8,895 bases of DNA from an uncultured Bacillota bacterium (GTDB lineage: Bacteria > Bacillota_I > Bacilli_A > RF39 > UBA660): contig CANDCB010000025.1 of assembly GCA_947383065.1 (NCBI GenBank), forward strand, positions 1 to 8,895. The letters are read 5' to 3'. Within the stretch, counting starts at the first letter, position 1; every line of letters begins with the position of its first letter. The notes under the pieces are model-generated. The model was not told the origin of the DNA. It did not search any database and saw only the letters and a list, made by a program, of their open reading frames with translations. The position numbers and the translations under genes were made by a program. This document shows, piece after piece, positions 6,721 to 8,895 of the stretch.

Positions 6721-6748
6721 TGATGTGAACCTCGTTTAGTAGACATCA
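6721..6748. other. Short imperfect hairpin resembling a solo IS3/IS150-type terminal repeat
   Basis: TGATGT (6721-6726) and ACATCA (6743-6748) form a 6-bp stem around a 16-nt loop. The 20 bases TGAACCTCGTTTAGTAGACA (6726-6745) are less AT-rich than their surroundings and resemble, from memory, the ends of IS150-group insertion sequences, which start TG(A/T)AC and end near AGTNNGACA. No transposase and no matching opposite end are visible in the window, so at most this is a solo remnant. A small RNA structure in the 3' untranslated region of the TM2 gene is the alternative. Confidence 0.25.
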
Positions 6749-6765
6749 ACAAAAAATAGTAGATT

Positions 6766-6793
6766 AAAAAGAGAAAATTATTTTTCTCTTTTT
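6766..6793 (+). terminator. Rho-independent terminator downstream of the TM2 gene
   Basis: AAAAAGAGAAAA (6766-6777) pairs perfectly with TTTTCTCTTTTT (6782-6793) around a 4-nt loop, the right arm itself ending in a T run. It lies 70 nt after the stop at 6696. The same right-arm sequence recurs at 6802-6813, so the left arm could form a second, longer-loop hairpin. The stem is poor in G-C pairs, so its strength is uncertain. Confidence 0.7.
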
Positions 6794-6840
6794 GTGTAAG
6801 TTTTTCTCTTTTTCATAGTATTTTTTCTTTTATATTTAAG
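6781..6840. repeat. Imperfect 20-bp tandem repeat, three units, pyrimidine-rich
   Basis: Units at 6781-6800, 6801-6820 and 6821-6840 are in register. The first two share the 13-base TTTTTCTCTTTTT exactly; the third matches the first at 14 of 20 positions, including the final TAAG. The first unit is the right arm of the terminator. AT-richness makes some similarity expected by chance, so the third unit is the weakest. Confidence 0.45.
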
Positions 6841-6841
6841 A

Positions 6842-6870
6842 TTTAAATTACCATTTATCTGTGTTATAAT
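6842..6870 (+). promoter_or_regulatory. Promoter with extended -10 for the 491-residue orphan gene
   Basis: TGTTATAAT at 6862-6870 is a perfect extended -10 (hexamer 6865-6870). TTTAAA at 6842-6847 matches the -35 consensus at 4 of 6 positions with a 17-bp spacer. Transcription would start near 6877, giving a leader of about 37 nt before the GTG start at 6914. Confidence 0.6.
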
Positions 6871-6913
6871 AATTTTAATAATAGGAATAATACACGGTAA
6901 GAAGGTGAAAAAA

Positions 6914-8389
6914 GTGTTAGTTGGTGAAATGAATTGTATTTTGATTTTGCTAAAAAAGATTATAAATGGTGAAGAAATAGACCATAATATAGATTCTTTC
7001 TTTTCATCTAAAGATGAATTTATGGAATCAAAAGGAAACCTTTTTACTCTAATATCAATTAATGAAATTTTAAAATTTTATAAAGATAATCCTTCATTCT
7101 CCTTGGAAACTTTCTTAAAAACTGGCGCCGTAAACGGTCTTTATAATCAAGAAACACATACCCCCGAAATTGGTTTCATGAAAAACAAAGGAACTAAAAG
7201 CTTTTTTGATTCTTTACTAAAAGCCTTCCAAGAAAATGATTATAGTTTTGATAGTAATAATTACTTAAATATTTTTAATGAAGAAATTGCCGTTACTATA
7301 CCACAAGTATGGCTTTACCGATTAGGTCAAGCTATGAAAAAAGATTCATATGAAAGAATATTTTTTTATAATAAAAATAAACCTAATAGAATTGCTAATA
7401 AAGAAGAATTATTAGATTATTTAAGAAAAACTAAAACTTTTATTGTAACTATGTCTTCCAATAAAAAGGGAATGGAAACTAGTATCACTTTTTCAACTTT
7501 AGAAGCCAAAATTAATTATGAATTAAAAGGTCGAAAAGAAGTTAAAGTAGAAGATATTATGTCTCTATTTAAAGATTTTGTTCCAGGTGACTACCGTGCT
7601 AAAGTGAGCAAATATAAAATAAGTGAAGAATTTTGGTTGATTAGTAAAGCCGAACAATTAGGTAATGTTTTTTATGACGAGTCAATAGAAGTTCAAGAAA
7701 AATTTCTTAATAAATGGATGCTAGAAAGAGTGAATTCTTTAAGCTATCAAGACGAAGAAGCTCAAAAATTTATTCTATTATCTGGAAGTAATAAAGAGAA
7801 TATTGATATAGATGCATTAAATAAAGCCTTAATAATTGCTGGTTTATTTAAACTTTATATTAGACTATTACAAACTGTAAAAATTGATTTATCTGCTATA
7901 TCTTTAAGGGACTTCAAACTAAAAGCCTATCTTGATGAAGATAGTCAAACAAGAAAAACTGCCCATTCATCTGTTTATAATCTTACAGATTTATCTATAA
8001 TAACCAAAGAAGCAAAGCAACTATTAATTGAAATAAGTAGTTTAGATGTCATGAAAGATCTTGCCGCCATTAATCAAAAAAGAGCTCGATATGAAGAACT
8101 AATATCGATTATTGAAAATAGTAAAAACGGCTCTTTTAGTAACTCTTTTGAATCTAATGATATAGCAGAGCTTGCTTTTGATAATGAAAAAATTATGAAA
8201 TTAATTGGTCAAGCTGTAGAAAATGGTAGGATATATGTCGACAAAAATGAATTAGTCATTGAACTTTTTGATAAAGATATGACATCTCCTCTTTTTAAGT
8301 CTGGAATAAATTTAAACAGATTACTAGATTTTATGTTAGATATTAATTTAAATTTAATGCAAGATGATTTCGGAACTCCATCCAAATAA
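6914..8389 (+). CDS. Unrecognised 491-residue soluble protein
   Basis: I do not recognise this protein. It is 491 residues, charged and mostly helical in composition, with no signal peptide, no convincing membrane span and no obvious nucleotide-binding or metal-binding motif. A central stretch (about 145-220, from NKNKPNR through FIVTMSS to YELKGRKEV) looks more mixed alpha/beta; from about 290 onward it is almost wholly helical, with heptad-like Leu/Ile spacing near 350-400. The C terminus ends in a short polar tail. I place the start at GTG 6914, because GAAGGTGA (6901-6908) sits 5 nt upstream; the in-frame GTG at 6905 lies inside that site, and ATG 6929 has no well-spaced site. It has its own promoter and terminator, so it is probably monocistronic. 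Codon use resembles its neighbours, so there is no composition signal of recent transfer. Confidence 0.8.
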   Translation: MLVGEMNCILILLKKIINGEEIDHNIDSFFSSKDEFMESKGNLFTLISINEILKFYKDNPSFSLETFLKTGAVNGLYNQETHTPEIGFMKNKGTKSFFDSLLKAFQENDYSFDSNNYLNIFNEEIAVTIPQVWLYRLGQAMKKDSYERIFFYNKNKPNRIANKEELLDYLRKTKTFIVTMSSNKKGMETSITFSTLEAKINYELKGRKEVKVEDIMSLFKDFVPGDYRAKVSKYKISEEFWLISKAEQLGNVFYDESIEVQEKFLNKWMLERVNSLSYQDEEAQKFILLSGSNKENIDIDALNKALIIAGLFKLYIRLLQTVKIDLSAISLRDFKLKAYLDEDSQTRKTAHSSVYNLTDLSIITKEAKQLLIEISSLDVMKDLAAINQKRARYEELISIIENSKNGSFSNSFESNDIAELAFDNEKIMKLIGQAVENGRIYVDKNELVIELFDKDMTSPLFKSGINLNRLLDFMLDINLNLMQDDFGTPSK

Positions 8390-8420
8390 GATAAGTGTTT
8401 CTTCCCAACTTATCTTTTAT
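8388..8420 (+). terminator. Rho-independent terminator overlapping the stop of the 491-residue gene
   Basis: AAGATAAGT (8388-8396) pairs with ACTTATCTT (8408-8416) over 9 bp around an 11-nt loop, followed by TTTATTTT-like sequence. The left arm starts within the TAA stop codon (8387-8389). The short T run is interrupted by an A, so partial read-through to the next gene is possible. Confidence 0.65.
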
Positions 8421-8461
8421 TTTGAAATTTTATTTGATAAAATATTATGAAGGTGATTTAA

Positions 8462-8725
8462 GTGGGATTATTTGTAAAAAATAAAAATGATTTTGTATTA
8501 AGTAATAATATAACTGAATTTATATCTATTCCATCAGATAATTTATTATCTGACGAAAATTATCATAAACTAAAAGAGTTAATTTATAGTTTAAATATTG
8601 ATAATGAAGATAAAGCGAATATAATAAATAAAATAAATTCTTTAAGTAAAATAAATTCCCCAAAAGAAAGAACTAAAATAATTAATGAAATAGAAAGTTT
8701 TAAAATAAAGTACAATATTATGTGA
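8462..8725 (+). CDS. Unrecognised 87-residue small protein
   Basis: A small, soluble, charged protein rich in Asn, Ile, Lys and Ser that I do not recognise. After an N-terminal stretch of about 30 residues, the rest looks like two or three short amphipathic helices (about 33-45, 50-62 and 68-84), with the heptad-like IINKINSLSKI in the middle. There are no cysteines, no membrane span and no known motif. The GTG start at 8462 is supported by GAAGGTGAT (8449-8457), the same arrangement as the upstream gene. It ends in TGA, the only such stop in the window. The next gene starts 27 nt later, so the two are probably co-transcribed. Size and position would allow a partner or immunity-type role, but nothing in the sequence shows it. 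Confidence 0.65.
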   Translation: MGLFVKNKNDFVLSNNITEFISIPSDNLLSDENYHKLKELIYSLNIDNEDKANIINKINSLSKINSPKERTKIINEIESFKIKYNIM

Positions 8726-8752
8726 ATTTAGTACTTAAAAGAGGATTTTAGC

Positions 8753-8895
8753 ATGACATTAGAAGAAAAAGAAACCTTAAATAAATTTGTTAATGTTAAT
8801 GAATCTTTTTTGCTTGCTATTAAAAATAATGATTTAAAAGACTTAGACTTAGTTTTAAAATTAGAAATTGCCTTATTTTATTTTAAAATTAACCA
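8753..8895 (+). CDS. Truncated open reading frame at the right edge, product unrecognised
   Basis: An ATG at 8753 opens a frame without a stop through the last base (47 full codons). AGAGGA at 8740-8745 is a well-spaced ribosome binding site. The visible N terminus (MTLEEKETLNKFVNVNES, then an LLAIKNNDLKDLDLVLKLE stretch) is acidic and helical with no recognisable motif. It follows the 87-residue gene by 27 nt, suggesting one operon. The rest of the gene lies outside the window. Confidence 0.6.
   Translation, partial: MTLEEKETLNKFVNVNESFLLAIKNNDLKDLDLVLKLEIALFYFKIN

Noticed and set aside
8422..8448. Promoter TTGAAA (8422-8427) with TATTAT (8443-8448) for the 87-residue gene
   Set aside because: The spacer is only 15 bp and the predicted start would fall inside the ribosome binding site; not convincing, though some promoter or read-through must supply this gene.
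8723..8725. TGA read as tryptophan (Mycoplasma-type code)
   Set aside because: Tryptophan is encoded by TGG throughout, no CDS has an internal TGA, and reading through here meets TAG two codons later, so TGA is a stop.
1..8895. CRISPR arrays, tRNA or rRNA genes, known riboswitches, phage structural genes
   Set aside because: No regularly spaced repeats, cloverleaf-like or rRNA-like stretches or phage gene motifs were seen on either strand; all longer stretches are coding.

Overview
The window is strongly AT-rich and densely coded, with genes on both strands. Strong AAGGTGAT or AAAGGAG ribosome binding sites, TGnTATAAT-type promoters, simple hairpin plus U-tract terminators, a FemX-type peptidoglycan enzyme and an Spx/ArsC-like protein all point to a low-GC Bacillota bacterium, probably in Bacilli. 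TGG encodes Trp, no CDS contains an in-frame TGA, and one gene stops at TGA, so this is not the Mycoplasma code. A genus cannot be named from sequence alone.

Layout. (1) 26-1295: a promoter drives a two-gene operon, a COG2426 small membrane protein followed by a histidine phosphatase with a 1-nt overlap. It ends at a bidirectional terminator. (2) 1275-2866, minus strand: a FemX-like aminoacyltransferase followed 2 nt later by an Spx/ArsC-like thioredoxin-fold protein, converging on the same terminator. (3) 2867-4523: a divergent promoter region, then a monocistronic, double-length thyX with its own terminator. (4) 4565-5506: a GNAT domain fused to a transglutaminase-like domain. (5) 5575-6793: a zinc-ribbon/TM2 membrane protein, a short patch resembling an insertion-sequence end, and a terminator whose 3' arm is duplicated in a 20-bp tandem repeat. 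(6) 6842-8895: a promoter, an unrecognised 491-residue protein, a terminator, an unrecognised 87-residue protein and a truncated gene at the right edge.

Functionally the left two thirds is housekeeping: dTMP synthesis, cell-wall bridge building, a redox regulator, a phosphatase and a membrane protein. The right third is accessory-like, with fusions and orphan proteins. I see no CRISPR array, tRNA, rRNA, transposase or phage structural gene. The most notable item is the ThyX protein. It appears to be two fused ThyX domains whose signature residues are split between the halves: GHxSxxEH and SxR in the first, RHR and NAR in the second. I found no evidence of a multi-gene undescribed system. The best candidates for new biology are this ThyX architecture and the orphan genes at the right end.
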